This document shows positions 21,400 through 33,154 of a DNA stretch of 64,000 nt, piece by piece. Origin of the DNA: Alternaria dauci (Eukaryota > Ascomycota > Dothideomycetes > Pleosporales > Pleosporaceae); assembly GCF_042100115.1 (NCBI RefSeq), contig NC_091274.1, positions 2,232,001-2,296,000 on the forward strand, given 5' to 3'. The translations under genes were made by a program, and so were the position numbers. The stretch's first letter is position 1; each line of letters starts with the position of its first letter. The notes beneath the pieces were generated by a model. The model was not told the origin of the DNA, did not search any database, and was given only the letters and a program-made list of their open reading frames with translations.

Positions 21400-22330
21400 T
21401 TAGTAACGGGGGCGGTCGTCGGGACGGCCGTACTCGTCGACAGGCCTTCCGCTGACGGAACCAGGACGCGAACCAGGGCGCGAGCCGGGGCGCGAACCAG
21501 GACCCTGGCTCCTGCCGCTGCCGTCACCGTAGTGCTTTCGCCTGAGAGCAGCTAACCTCTTCTTCTTGGTGTGCGCATTGATGTATGTGCCGATGATGAA
21601 ACCGACAATGTTGAAGAAGGGCACCCAGGTGGTCTCGGGCAGGAACTGCTGGGCGAAAGCCAGCGAGATGGGCGAGACGACCCAGCTGACCTTCATGACA
21701 GGCCAGAAGCCAGCCTTGACCGTCGCCTTGACTTGGTGGAAGGTGCGGGCGCCTGCGATGAGGGCCATGGAGACGAGGTACACGCTGTTCTGGATGGGCG
21801 AGATCTGCAGCCGTTAGCGACACACTGACGTAGGCCGGTCGACGGCGCTTGGACTTACAAGCAAGTTGCTGAAGAGAATCTGCAGGATCTTGGCCTTCAA
21901 ACTCTTGCGTCCCTGGAAGACCTTCTGGAGGGCGCTAATCAAGACGTGCCCAAGGGGCGCGCTGATCAAGGCGCCGTAGATGGCCATCTTGGGGACACGC
22001 GAAGTGAAGTAGTGGCCCGACTTGCTCCTGTCGTGGGCGATCCACGACGCCAGGAACTCCTGGAGACCAGACAGAGTGCCCGAAGTCAGCATCTTGGTGC
22101 GCAACGGGTTGCTCTGGAGCTGCTTGAGGTATGCCTGACGCGCCCACAGTCAGTGAATTGGCTCGTCACATGCGGAATCGCACCACACTCACAGCGAGGT
22201 ATCCATTGGGACCGCCGCCTTTGGTCAGAGCCTGCCCGAGATTGTGCATTACTCCATCCTTTCCTTCGAGAGCGTCGGCAACAGCGGCTGTTGTCTTGGT
22301 CGTCGTCTCCTTCTCGAATTTGACCGACAT
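21400..22330 (-). CDS. Mpv17/PMP22 family integral membrane protein
   Basis: This is a small multi-pass membrane protein of the Mpv17/PMP22 family, found in peroxisomal or inner mitochondrial membranes. The exons are 22193-22330, 21859-22134 and 21400-21804, giving 272 residues. The core shows LKQLQSNPLRTKMLTSGTL, PLGHVLISALQK, and the family end AFAQQFLPETTWVPFFNIV with a last membrane helix. The N-terminal 45 residues are an acidic/Lys-rich extension. The C-terminus is a hydrophilic tail with three to four SRPGSRPG repeats, beyond the usual family end. The specific organelle cannot be decided from sequence. Confidence 0.9.
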
Positions 22331-23794
22331 GGCGCCTCAATGCGATGCGACGGCAGCAGACGGCAGATGGGCGCGTGTAGGGGATGGTGCTGCGGTCGAC
22401 GAGATGTTTGTGGGGGAGTGCGGATGTCGACGAGCTGGACGGCGACGGATGGCTGGGGAGGTAAACACCTCGGGTCCAAGCTTTAGCGCCGACAAGACGC
22501 GGAAGCAGGTGTCGTGATCTGACAACAACAACGAACCTCGGCTTGACGACTAAACCTCTTGATTACCAGCCTGTCGTCTCTCCACACTCTTTGCGTGCGG
22601 GGATGCTGTGGGAAGTATCCGAGCCAGCTTGGATATTGCGTACCTGGCCGCCCTGATGCTTTTTGCCAGCGGATAAGAGCGCGTCGGGGCTCGCCGCCTG
22701 TAGTTGTTTGCACCGAGCCACCTCGAAAAGTCGCTCCGGGACTCACACGGCCCATTGGCGGCTCTTTCCCCAAACCCAGATTGTGATTATCATGGGCCAT
22801 GGCGAGTACAGTTGTGCACAGGGTCGATTGCGTCGTCATTACAGGGTACCCTTTGCTCTGGCAAGCGCCATCCCCAAGCCACCTCTTTCGACCTCTTATC
22901 GCCTAGTCAATCATCTTGATCTTGACATCGTCTCAGGCCGACCACATGCCCAGCCTCTCCACTACGAATGGACTTGCATCGAGTATGCACCGCGTGAACG
23001 AGAGACGTCAAACAACAGCTCGCTGGTATTGACATCATCATGACGACTCGTCTGCTCACTGCGATAGCCTGAGGTGCCACCGAGCGGAGTTGGACACATT
23101 TGTTTGTACTACTTCGACTTTCTCACCACATGCAACTGCATGCAAACGCTCCCCGCATCATGGCACACTTTCCATCTTGTTGTTTACGCCGACCTGAAAT
23201 TGCCGTGCATGTCCTTTCGTCGTTCTATCTTTTTTTCCTTTGTCTTGGTCCAAAGCGTCGTCAAAGCGTTGTCATTCATTTCGTCGTTTGTATCCCCAAG
23301 ACAACAACAAACACTCGAGGCATGTGCAGAGACCGTCAGAAGGCCTCAAGTACTGATAGTCGGTTGATCACGCGGCCAGGTCAAACCCGCAACGTACAAA
23401 GCTGCCAGAATCCGCATTGCCCGACAGGCGATGGGCCCATTTCGTAAATTGACCTTCTCTTCGCCTCTACTTGTGACTTTTTCGTTTGCTAGAGACTCAG
23501 CAACACTTGGTAGATTAATCCTCTTGCCACTGCCTCGAGTTCTCACGTCGTTCCTTCCAAGCCCTCACTCACCCTCGCAGGCTAGCGTGTGCGCATGTCT
23601 GCACTTGCCTACTTGGGTGCCGTCATTGTCGTTGTCTCAGAACAGCAGCGTCGACCCTGCGCCACGCCCTTTCACACCTACAGCTTTTGCCTCTATTCCT
23701 CCCCGCAGATTCTTTGTCGCGTGCCCGCCCTGTGCTAGCAACCGTCAATCCCAGTACCCTTGGCCCTGCCGAAAATACAAAACACCACGCCGCC
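22331..23794. other. Divergent promoter region, 1.46 kb
   Basis: It separates the divergently transcribed Mpv17-like gene and the unknown gene at 23795. The right half is C/T-rich, as in long fungal 5' leaders. Open frames are present, but none reads as a protein I can support. Confidence 0.45.
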
Positions 23795-25228
23795 ATGGGG
23801 AAACGCATGCGAGTGCCCAACTGTACCCACCTGGACATGGACCGCGTCTTCGGCCACGACCAGCACTGCAGCGTTTGCGGGCACTCACCTTCCATCGGCT
23901 TCCTCTACGAATGCAGACAGGACCATAAAATCACAACCCTTCGCACCCTACTGTCAAAAGAGCAAGACCGAGTTGAGCCGGTCAAGTCGGAATTGCGACA
24001 GGAGCTGGAGAGGATTGGGCTGAGCGAGAGCATTATTCGTAACGCAGAGAGCGGCCACTACACAGCCATGCAACTGAAGAAGCTCAAGGCACTCAAGCTG
24101 GAGCTACAGCAAGTCATATCGGACACGCGCCAGGCTACCGAGGCCAGCGATATCGTGGCTAGGCTTACAGCTCTGGCGGGAGTGACGTACAGCACCGATG
24201 GGACGTTGAATAGCCTGCCTGCAACAGACTCAGTGAGTATCTTCCAGACAGTGAAAGCAGCAGGCCCCCAACTAGGTGATACTAACGAGATGAAGAATTC
24301 TCGAGCATGCGCTCTCCGAGCCTGTCATAGCTGCCGCCCGTACTATCGAGATCGTCTGTACATTGCGTTTCAAGCAGTAGTCAATGGGGACTTCCCGCCC
24401 TTGACCGAAGAAGACTCAGACGAACTCCCGATCAAATCCGCCCAGATCATGCGTACCATTGGCACCAGGGTTCAGTCCTCCATGACCTTGAACACTGCCC
24501 CCTCGACGCTGCCCACATCAGATTCCTTCGCTACGTCGACAGGTGTGCCGCACACCGCGTCATCCAAAACTACTGATTCCAGTGAAATCACATTCAAGAC
24601 CACGCAAACCGACATTGATGAGATTTCTGCACAGCGCCGCCCTCGTCGTAGATTTTACAAGATGGGACGCCGTTCTTCCGTCGACATAGCCCGTTCTCTC
24701 TCTCGTGCACCCAGCCTCCTTACACCCCAAGGCCTCAAGTCAGCAGTCCAAGGCATCTTCCGACCAGGCCGGGAATCCAGCTCCGAAGGATCTAACATTA
24801 CCCTTCCACTCCCGCGGACCGGTACAGTTCGTGACAACACCAGCTCTCCCGCCATTGGCGAATTCGACCTCGGTGCCTTGCGCCGCGTCAGAAAAGAGAA
24901 AGAGCGTAACGAGCTCAAAAACGGGACGTATGCGGGTGGATTTGAGGACGTCACCACACATACCACAGCGGCCAACAATGCAACAGCAGGAAGCGACAAC
25001 GCCACCGACTCTGAACTCTCAGTATATTCCTTCACATCTGATGGGAACGAGAATGAGAACGTCGAAATTGAGGGTGTTGCGATTACAGAAGAAGCAGCCG
25101 AGACGCACGCGGCTGACATTGTCACCCTCCGTGTTCCGGCGAAGGAGAAGATGGGGGCTATGGTCAACACCGCAGAGGTGGAAGAGGACGCGGACATTGG
25201 AATTCAAAGCATCATGGCACAGGTGTGA
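23795..25228 (+). CDS. Hypothetical protein with N-terminal Cys motif
   Basis: I do not recognise a named family. Two exons (23795-24232, 24296-25228) give 456 residues. The intron is 63 nt, has no stop and contains a perfect branch site (GATACTAACG). The start was chosen because the frame upstream is not protein-like and MGKRMRVPNCTHLDMD opens a Cys/His cluster (C10, C25, C28, C40) that could bind zinc. A helical, charged stretch follows (residues 50-115), then RACALRACHSCRPYYRDRLY, a second Cys cluster. The C-terminal half is Ser/Thr-rich and probably disordered, with a basic patch RRPRRRFYKMGRRSS and an acidic end. Confidence 0.78.
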   Translation: MGKRMRVPNCTHLDMDRVFGHDQHCSVCGHSPSIGFLYECRQDHKITTLRTLLSKEQDRVEPVKSELRQELERIGLSESIIRNAESGHYTAMQLKKLKALKLELQQVISDTRQATEASDIVARLTALAGVTYSTDGTLNSLPATDSVSIFQTVKAAGPQLGDTNEMKNSRACALRACHSCRPYYRDRLYIAFQAVVNGDFPPLTEEDSDELPIKSAQIMRTIGTRVQSSMTLNTAPSTLPTSDSFATSTGVPHTASSKTTDSSEITFKTTQTDIDEISAQRRPRRRFYKMGRRSSVDIARSLSRAPSLLTPQGLKSAVQGIFRPGRESSSEGSNITLPLPRTGTVRDNTSSPAIGEFDLGALRRVRKEKERNELKNGTYAGGFEDVTTHTTAANNATAGSDNATDSELSVYSFTSDGNENENVEIEGVAITEEAAETHAADIVTLRVPAKEKMGAMVNTAEVEEDADIGIQSIMAQV

Positions 25229-25665
25229 GAATCGCGCTTTGCGAAGACTCTGGACGAAACACATGCAAGCATGATGAACGACGAGAGAGATGAGATGTGT
25301 TTCATGACTTGACGATAACGGACAGACTATGCTCGATCAAACAGGATGACGACTTGGTAATGGAGACCGGGAGCAAGAGAGTAATGGCATTTGGGCGTGG
25401 TGGCTCTTGTTTCGGGACCCGCATCCTGCCCACTGAATGCATTCAGAGATGGTTAGAGCAGCATCATCTTCATCTGCGATAGAAAGCTTTTCCTGAACAC
25501 AGTCATTGAGTATTTGAGTAAAGGGTTCATACGCTACGGACGCCTATTCCCTGGTCCAGTAATGCATAATCATGATATTTCATCTTTTCTTTCCCGGTCC
25601 TATAATACATGAGCTACGTTTACAAGCACGCCACCAGCCAACGCCTCGGAATGGTCGCAATTTTC
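25229..25665. other. Convergent 3' flanks
   Basis: The unknown gene and MAS2 end towards each other here. Nothing further is supported. Confidence 0.5.
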
Positions 25666-27449
25666 CTATCTGCGGCCAAGCTTCCACCTAGCAATGCGTG
25701 TCTGAATATCATCCCAAGTAAAGTCCTTCCTCTTGAGGCCTTCCTGCTCACCCTCTTGCAGCACAACAGTCGGGGCGCCCGAACCGCCTCCAATATTCTT
25801 GACCTGTCCACCGAAGACGTGACGAGCAACTCTTCTCAGGTCCTTGATGGAGACATCTTCAATCTTTTTGCACATCTCCTTGACGCCGACTTTACGGCCG
25901 TGAACCTGGACTTGCCTGCCAAGGTCTTCTAGTTCTACCATTCGGCTTTCGAGGTTCATGAGGAGCGAGGAGCGGAGTTGGTTCTTTGCGCGCTGGACTT
26001 CAACCTCGTTGAGCGCGGCATATCCCGTCTCGTCTCCTAGCGATTTGAGTTCGCGGCACATGACTTCGAGCATTTGGGCGACGTGCGACGGGGCGCATGA
26101 TGACGCAATGCCAAATAGGCCGCTGTCGGTGTAGCTGTGGTTGAATGCAACGCAAGATTCTACCCATCCGTGCTGGTTTAGTACGTTGGTGTAGAGACGC
26201 GAGTACATTCCTTTTCCAGGTCCACCTGCACTGAAGGAACCACCTCCACCGAGGAGTGTTTGTAGAGTTGCGAGGGCGTAGATGTCGGGCGATGAGATGG
26301 GGAGGGCTTCGAAGGCGAGGTGAATGTGCGATAGGCGGGGGAGCATGGGGTTTGCTGGTGGCGGGATTGGAGGCAAGGTGAGGAAGCCACCGGTATATTG
26401 CGACGGTAGTGATGTGTCTATCGGTGGGAAATCTAGGTCGAGTGATGTGTTGACGGAAGCGTTAGAGGTAGCGGATGTGGAGAGGTTCTTGAAGAAGGGT
26501 ATCTTGGAGAGGAGTTTCGAGGATTGCGGCGGTGCGCCCGTGGGTGTGGGGTGGTCGGCTGTGAACACCTGTTGTTGCGGTACAGGGCCGGATGCTGTGC
26601 TTTGTGAGTCTAGACCGATGAGCGATGGACCAGTTCCCTTCTCCATGTCGCCAAAGTATTGTTCTGTCAAGCAGACGGCTTCGTTGTGGTTTACGCCAGC
26701 AAAGGCTACCACTATCCTGTCGGGCTTGTAGAACTCCTTTCGGTATGCTTCGACGACGGCGCGGTTGATGAACGGTAGGCGCTCCTTGGGACACAACAGT
26801 GGGTTGCCTAGCGTGTTGTCTTTGAAAGCTGCCATGTGTACGAGTTCAGGCAGGATCAGCTCCGGCTTGCTCCAGATCTCCCCAATCTCGTAGTCGGCTG
26901 TCTCGAGCTGTTGTTGTATCTCCTCTTCGGTGACTAGTGGGTCCCGGATTGTTTCTGCAAGGACACCGACAGTCGTGGGCACGGCGGAATTGAAGGTTGC
27001 AGACTGGTACATGAGCGACTCGCGGCTAGAGGCACACTGTATGTTCCCACCCAGCGTCTCGATCTTTTCCATCATCTGGTCGCCGGTGGTGGAGCGTGTG
27101 GACTTGAAGGCGAGGCGGTCGACGATGTGACTGACTCCGCGCAGTGCATCATTCTCGTATCGTGAGCCGGCGTCGACATAGACTCCGATGCCCGAGAAGT
27201 GGCCCGGCAGAGCCTCGGTAGCGACGCGGATGCCATTGGGGAGGGTGGTGATCTGGTCGAGTTCGGCGGGGTCCTGGATGGCAGTTTAGAAAGGCTTCGG
27301 CTTGCTACGTGAAACTCAGTGCTAACCCTCTCTTCTGCAACCGCCGTGGCAAGACTCCGTCTACCTGCGCATGCTGCTGAGCGTGTGAGCGACGCAGACG
27401 TCTTGGACAGTCCGCGCGATAATGGACGGTACGTGTGTGGCCTTAACAT
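25666..27449 (-). CDS. MAS2: Mitochondrial processing peptidase alpha subunit
   Basis: With the beta subunit, this matrix protein removes presequences from imported precursors. The alpha subunit recognises substrate and is not itself catalytic. The exons are 27327-27449 and 25666-27273 (576 residues). The N-terminus MLRPHTYRPLSRGLSKTSA is Arg/Ser-rich like a targeting presequence. The M16 domain starts ITTLPNGIRVATEALPGHF. At the site where the beta subunit has HxxEH, the alpha subunit reads GVSHIVDRLAFKST, as expected. The glycine-rich loop that holds the substrate is intact (LLGGGGSFSAGGPGKGMYSR). A start 17 codons upstream (27500) is possible but gives a less presequence-like N-terminus. 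Confidence 0.94.
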
Positions 27450-28173
27450 ATCTGGTGGTGTGTTATGCCGTGACGGCCTTAAGAAAAATTCCATTGGCAC
27501 TCATGGCCCTGACATAATACTGCGTCACGTGCGTGTTCCCACGATGTCGGGAACGAGCGGCCCCACCCCGCGATCAGCGCATCAGCATGAGCTCTGGAGT
27601 GTCCATGGTGGTTTCGATGCTTTGATACATGTGCGGGGAATTACTCTTGGTACGACAACTGGGGTGGTGGTGCAGACATGGGAGGTGTTAGCAGAGTGCG
27701 GTGGGTTTCAGACGCCATCATGTCATGGATGTCTGGCAGCTGTCGACGGCGGCTGTCCGAGGGTAGGTATCAGACCGGACCATTCCACATGACCTTTTTG
27801 AATCTTGGTCGGCAAGGCCCCAACAAGACATGACTTCATTATCGCGACTCTAGAACCCTATTACCCGTATACGTTAACGGCCCGCGTTCTTGGAGGACCC
27901 CATCGCACGCCTAGAGGTGGCCTGCTCCTCCCAGAGCTCGTTCTGGTTGCTTGGCCGCCGGCTCTGGCCCCGTTGGTGCGCCATTTGCATTGCATTTGCA
28001 TTTGCAGCATTTGCCCCAGTGCCTCAGACACACCCACCCGTGTATGCTCTTGTAAACTGCCTTGCCGTGTCGTCTGTCAAACGCTGTCGAAACGTGCGCA
28101 TTCACACTTTCCCGCATACCATAGCCTAGCTGAACGCTTATACATACACACCCTCGCCCTGCGCCGCTAGGCG
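27450..28173. other. Divergent promoter of MAS2 and DMA1
   Basis: A ~720 bp spacer between divergent genes, containing a repeated CATTTGCATTTGCA-like run near 27985-28010. No gene is supported. Confidence 0.45.
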
Positions 28174-29962
28174 ATGTTCACCACAACAACCACGCCAGTT
28201 CTCCCAACTGCGACTGCTGTCTCCCCCAATCCCACGTCCCCTCGGCCCACGGGCGTCCACAGAGGCATCAGCTTCCTGCGCAATCTCCACCTGCACTCAA
28301 ACAGCCAAGCCGACACTCCACGTGAGGATTCCCGAACGGGAACACGACCACGCGCCTCAACACACACGCCGCCCGCCTCGCCTGCCTTTGCTTCTTCGTC
28401 CTCCCACCCCGCTGTCCCCGGTCGACAGTTGCTATCGAGGAGCCAGACAGTCGACAGCCAACTGCCGCCGAGCGACTCCCCGCCCGCCTCTCCGAAACCA
28501 GCCATGACGAGAACCCGTTCAGAGACGGCCCAACCTCAGCTCCAGGTGCGCAACAACACGGGGCCAACGCCCACGTCAACACCAGGGCCTAGCAACGCCC
28601 AGTCAATGGAAGGCGCCCCCGACAGCACAGGCGCCGTCAAGCACCTGCCGTCGATTCGCTTCATCCCCCACCAGGATCCCCGAGCCGGCAGGCCTTCGTT
28701 GATCTTCCCCACCATCAACCGTACCCTGCCCGACGAGAATGCAATCCTCCGCGTAGGAAGATACTCGGAGCGCGACAACACACCCGAAGTCCAGAGCAAC
28801 GCCCCGTCCGCTGCAGCCATCGGATTCAAGTCAAAGGTCGTCAGTCGGAAGCACTGCGAGCTGTGGTGCAAGGACGGCAGCTGGTATATCAAGGACGTCA
28901 AGAGCTCGTCGGGTACCTTTTTGAATCACATTCGTCTAAGCCAGCCCAATGTCGAGTCGAAACCATTCCGAATAAAGGACGGCGACATCGTCCAACTGGG
29001 CATCGATTTCCGCGGAGGAGAGGAGATGATTTTCAGATGTGTCAAGATTCGCGTCGAGTGCAACCGCGGCTGGCAGCAAGGGCTCAATACATTCAAGTAA
29101 GTCTGTCTACCAGCACTAGAAGCCTACCACTAACCTTCACAGTAAACAAACCCACCAGCGACTACGAGCACTTGCCAAGAGCAAGAAGGAAGTCACAGGA
29201 GATGCTTCGTCTACGCATACGTCCGAGTGTGCCATCTGTCTGATGTCCATAGCGGTAGGTCTTTCCTGATTCCACAGCCGACTTGTACTGATCAGCACAC
29301 AGCCTTGTCAGTCACTTTTCGTAGCACCCTGCTCTCACGTCTGGCACTACAAGTGCATTCGTCCCATTTTGAATGGTCCCACTTGGCCCAACTTCCTCTG
29401 CCCGAATTGTAGGGCGGTAGCGGACCTTGAAGAAGACGTAGAAGACATGGGCGAATTCGAAGACTGGGAAGGCGATGAGGAAGTAGTCAATGGTGCGACG
29501 GCTCCCGATGCCAGCGCAGAGCAAGGAGACCGCCACGTCACACCTCGTGCCTCTGTTGTCCCCCTCAACGGTGCCGATATGGACGGCGGTGTTGATCTTA
29601 GCGATCTACATCACCAAATCACAAACATCGAGAACCAGGCGGCCTTGGAAATTCCTGATCGCCAGCTTACACCTCCAACATCGTCGGTCACACAGCCCGT
29701 CTCTATCAACGTCAATGGAGCCAACGAGTATATGGGACTGTCGCCTCTGCATCCTAGTAACGGCAATGGCCTAACGCCTGATCGCGTACAGGATGGCCCT
29801 ATGACTCCAAGGAATGACGCCGGCCCTTTTGTTCTCGATGGTAGCGCTGGACGCGCAGCAGGCAGCCGGATGCGCGACACATCTCCTCCGTCTGACTCCG
29901 ACAGCAGCGGACCGCGAAGCAATAACGGCGCACCGACGCTACCTCCTGTATGCTTCGACTAG
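28174..29962 (+). CDS. DMA1: Dma1-type FHA-RING E3 ubiquitin ligase
   Basis: Dma-type ligases (S. pombe Dma1, yeast Dma1/2, vertebrate CHFR/RNF8 relatives) bind phospho-threonine through FHA and ubiquitinate mitotic regulators. The exons are 28174-29096, 29143-29254 and 29303-29962 (564 residues). Residues 1-180 are Ser/Pro/Thr-rich. The FHA domain is at ~190-290 (ILRVGRYSER; SKVVSRKHCELW; DVKSSSGTFLNHIRLS). The RING-H2 is at ~336-377 and follows C3H2C3 (CAICLMSIAPC; PCSHVWHYKCIRP; CPNC), split by an intron after SIA. The C-terminus is acidic and then Ser/Pro-rich. The domain order FHA then RING matches the family. Confidence 0.93.
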
Positions 29963-30373
29963 TCAATCACTACGTAAGCAGGGTGCCTTGGCCAACTCTT
30001 TCTCTTGTTCCCTCGTTTCGGGGTTTCTTTTGCATCTTTTCAGGCGTTCTGGCGTAATCAAAGCGAAGTTTATGATGGAGCAGTGAATCATGTTGCAATG
30101 TGATATATTTCAAGAGAAAGCAAGATATACAGGTAGTGGAAGAGCGGTAACTAATGTATTGTACCAAAGTCAACTGAACATCTGCGTCTCCGAAACTATC
30201 AGCGTGATAACTGCAGTCTTTTGGTAGTCGTGCTATTGGGGTATCTACAACATAAGAGTAGAGATTATAACTCACAAAGGCCAACAACGATCATTACGTA
30301 TGTAAACATCAGCTCAACATCTTGACATTACACGTCATCCTTTCTCATATTTCCAGTCATCCTCTTCTCACTC
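29963..30373. other. Convergent 3' flanks of DMA1 and the bestrophin-like gene
   Basis: An AT-richer spacer with no supported gene. Confidence 0.5.
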
Positions 30374-31585
30374 TCACTCACACTCAAACATGCCACCCAT
30401 AGCCCTCCCCTCATGACTCGCCCTCCACTCCTCCAACAGCACCATAACCTCCTGTCGCGTATCCTCGATGATGCCATCCATTTTAATGTCGTTCTTATCA
30501 TACCCAAATGGGTCCTCCAACTGCACGCCGATTCCCTCGATACCATAGAGGGTGAATGCGATGATAGCCACAATTGGTACACTCCACCACCTGTAATCAT
30601 CTACAATGGCGAACGGCAGGACACAAGCATAGAGAGCCAAGACCTGCTTTTGGTGGATCAAATGCGCGACGGGGATGGGCGTGCTGTGGATGGTTTCCAT
30701 GGTACCATACGCGGAGACGAGAGTGTTGAGCTGAACCGTCATTTGCGAGGAGAGGGGCGCATGGAACCAGCCCCTGTCGTGGCCTCGACGGATGTAACCT
30801 TCCAGGAGGATTGTGAGTTGCAAAGGTAAACCGAGACCTTGGTCTTCGTAGCCCATCAGGCCTTCTGGGAGGAGTGACACATATTCGTCCTTCTTCATGG
30901 GCGTTGTGCCATCGCCGTTTTCGAGCGTGGCGGTGGATGACCCGAGAAGAGGTGTGGTACTCGTGCTGTTCACAAGAGTAGGCGGGAACGAAATTGAGCC
31001 AAAGTTGGAGCCTGTGCGATCGATGTAGCTGGGTCGCCTGGATACGGGGCGGGAGCGCTGCGGGTAGACGCTTGGTTGTGGGGGCAAAGAAGCAAGACTC
31101 GCAGGCGGAATATTGAATTCCGCGCGCAGATTGTGCTTGATGGAGTAGAGGACTGCTACGAGAACTCGTACTATCTTCTCCGTGTCTCTTCTCTCCTCTT
31201 CTGTGGCATGTCCGTCTTTGTCTCGCGAGTTCACCAGACAGATTCGAGCGAGGTTTCGTACGCAGGTTCCGATTGTCGTGAGGCAGTTTCTTCCGGTCCA
31301 GAATCGGTCGTAGCCTGTGCTGTTTCTGAACACCAGCATCAGACCGACTACGATGGAGAGCGAAGGTATAATGGTGGCAGGGATGGATATACTGTCTACA
31401 TAGCGCGTGTCGATGTAGACGATCAAGGCGGTGAAGAGCGAATGGAGTACTACTGGCATCAAGACTATATTGTGTATAGCGCCTTTCGAGAAGCGAAGAA
31501 CGAGCGGTAGACGTCGAGGTTTACGGCGGAACGCGTGGGCCAGAGGGTAAGTCGGTCGACGCGCCGGGAGTGTAGGCGACGACAT
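30374..31585 (-). CDS. Bestrophin-like (UPF0187) membrane protein
   Basis: This is an anion-channel-type protein of the bestrophin/UPF0187 family (PF01062), single exon, 403 residues. After a basic N-terminus (RRKPRRLPLVLRFSKG) come two hydrophobic segments, IHNIVLMPVVLHSLFTALI and IPATIIPSLSIVVGLMLV. The family signature FRNSTGYDRFWTGR follows. The middle is a hydrophilic loop (about 165-260). The second part shows LTILLEGYIRRG, ALYACVLPFAIVDDYRWWSV and the C-terminal GIEGIGVQLEDPFGYDKND, which is characteristic of fungal and bacterial members. Ion selectivity and membrane location are not shown. Confidence 0.9.
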   Translation of the reverse strand: MSSPTLPARRPTYPLAHAFRRKPRRLPLVLRFSKGAIHNIVLMPVVLHSLFTALIVYIDTRYVDSISIPATIIPSLSIVVGLMLVFRNSTGYDRFWTGRNCLTTIGTCVRNLARICLVNSRDKDGHATEEERRDTEKIVRVLVAVLYSIKHNLRAEFNIPPASLASLPPQPSVYPQRSRPVSRRPSYIDRTGSNFGSISFPPTLVNSTSTTPLLGSSTATLENGDGTTPMKKDEYVSLLPEGLMGYEDQGLGLPLQLTILLEGYIRRGHDRGWFHAPLSSQMTVQLNTLVSAYGTMETIHSTPIPVAHLIHQKQVLALYACVLPFAIVDDYRWWSVPIVAIIAFTLYGIEGIGVQLEDPFGYDKNDIKMDGIIEDTRQEVMVLLEEWRASHEGRAMGGMFECE

Positions 31586-32125
31586 GATTGATGATGATGT
31601 CGAATTGAAGCTGAGAGCTAGAGTGACAGTGTTTTGCGCGCCCAGGGCGAGTTGATAAAGGTGAAAAGAGAGCCCGCTCTCCTATCTCCCCGCGATACAT
31701 GTGAGGCGGTAAGTGTGGGGACGATATGGGGAAGACGTAAATTGGCAGGGATGCGCGCCGTGGACCGATTCGAAGGTTTCCACATGAAACCTAAACGACG
31801 GCATGCGCCAGCGCGCACCAGCTTTTGGGGTCTGGCACAGATCCGCTAAGTCTGTCCACGAGGCGCAATCGATGCGTGAAAGGGAGTGTTGACTTCTCAG
31901 GGTCCATCATCACATGCCACATGTAAAGACGGGTTGACAACGTGAGACCCACGTGCGGGCCGATGACGCGATAAGCATTTCCCGAGCACACCTCGGTCGA
32001 ACGCGTGCGTGACTTATTTTCTACAGCTCAACACCAACACCATGCAGCCTCGATAGCACCGACTGTCCTTCCCATACGCTTCCAAGCCTCCCCTAAGTGT
32101 CTTGCCACACATTTACATCCTCAAA
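31586..32125. other. Divergent promoter of bestrophin-like gene and PEX11C
   Basis: A 540 bp spacer, C/T-rich near its right end. No gene is supported. Confidence 0.45.
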
Positions 32126-33154
32126 ATGGATGACCCACATCCAAACTCCACCACAATTCCTGCCTCCACCACTGCGAGCCAACCAACCCCACAACCCGAT
32201 GCGATACCTTCACCCCCACCACCTTCTCAACCTACATTCCTGCGAAGACTGCGATTCCTCCTCCTGAGGTACCTCGCCAAGACCGCCGGCACCACAGACC
32301 GCACACTCGTCCGCCTCGCAAAACTCCTCTCTACACCAAATGGCACTGACGTCCTCCTCTGCACAACATCCTATACCCTAACCCTCGTACACGCCGTCCT
32401 CTCCCGCGTCCTCGAACGACGTCTCGCATCTATAGCCACGGAGATAGCCGAGAAAGCAGAGGGTGTCCTGCTTCCAGGCGAAACTCTTATAGCCACCCTC
32501 CCAGCGCCCACAAGCACAAAAGTCATCGCGCAGGTGGTTGGAAGTTCAAGAGCCCTTGCCGGTGTAATATCAGACTTCAGGATATTCGTAAGATTGTGGG
32601 GAGTCTTGGGGCTGTATACCTGGGCCCGGGATACATACCAAGACCCGTTACCACAAGATGCCAGCAGGAAAGAGAAGATACTGAGGGCATTGACGTGGTC
32701 GGCAATAACGTCATGCGTCGGTTTCCAAGTCCTAGAAAACGGCGCATATCTTAGCTCAAAGGGAGCCTTGACAACAGCGAGTTGGGCGGGAGATGTGGGC
32801 AAAGCACGAGAGAACGCATGGTGGCTTTGGAGTTCGAGGTTCTGGGCCGCATATGTTGGTGTTGAGCTTATGCGTTTGGGTGTCCAACGATGTTACCCTT
32901 CGCCGTCTTCACCAATGCCAGCAAGTCAGGGTGATGGGGAGAAGGAGGATAAGATCCAGAGGGAAGAGCGGATAAAAGCGAAGAAACTAGAGAACTGGCT
33001 GTGGTGGAAGGATCTCGCATCCAACCTGGCATATGCGCCCATGACTGTCCACTGGTCAATGGAGAAGGGACTACTGAGTGACTGGGGTGTTGGGGCTTGT
33101 GGCATGGTCGCTGGTGGAGCAAACTTGGTTGATGCATGGAGGAGGACCGCGTGA
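32126..33154 (+). CDS. PEX11C: Peroxisomal membrane protein PEX11C-like
   Basis: PEX11-family proteins shape and divide peroxisomes. This is a single exon of 342 residues starting at the ATG at 32126 (MDDPHPNSTT); the frame is open slightly further upstream but without an ATG. A Pro-rich N-terminus precedes the domain. Family-like parts are FLRRLRFLLLRYLAKTAGTTD, SRALAGVISDFRIFVRLWG with LGLYTWARDTY, and near the end KAKKLENWLWWKDLASNLAY and a final hydrophobic segment, GVGACGMVAGGANL. It is weaker in similarity than PEX11 itself, as is usual for the C type. Confidence 0.85.
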   Translation: MDDPHPNSTTIPASTTASQPTPQPDAIPSPPPPSQPTFLRRLRFLLLRYLAKTAGTTDRTLVRLAKLLSTPNGTDVLLCTTSYTLTLVHAVLSRVLERRLASIATEIAEKAEGVLLPGETLIATLPAPTSTKVIAQVVGSSRALAGVISDFRIFVRLWGVLGLYTWARDTYQDPLPQDASRKEKILRALTWSAITSCVGFQVLENGAYLSSKGALTTASWAGDVGKARENAWWLWSSRFWAAYVGVELMRLGVQRCYPSPSSPMPASQGDGEKEDKIQREERIKAKKLENWLWWKDLASNLAYAPMTVHWSMEKGLLSDWGVGACGMVAGGANLVDAWRRTA

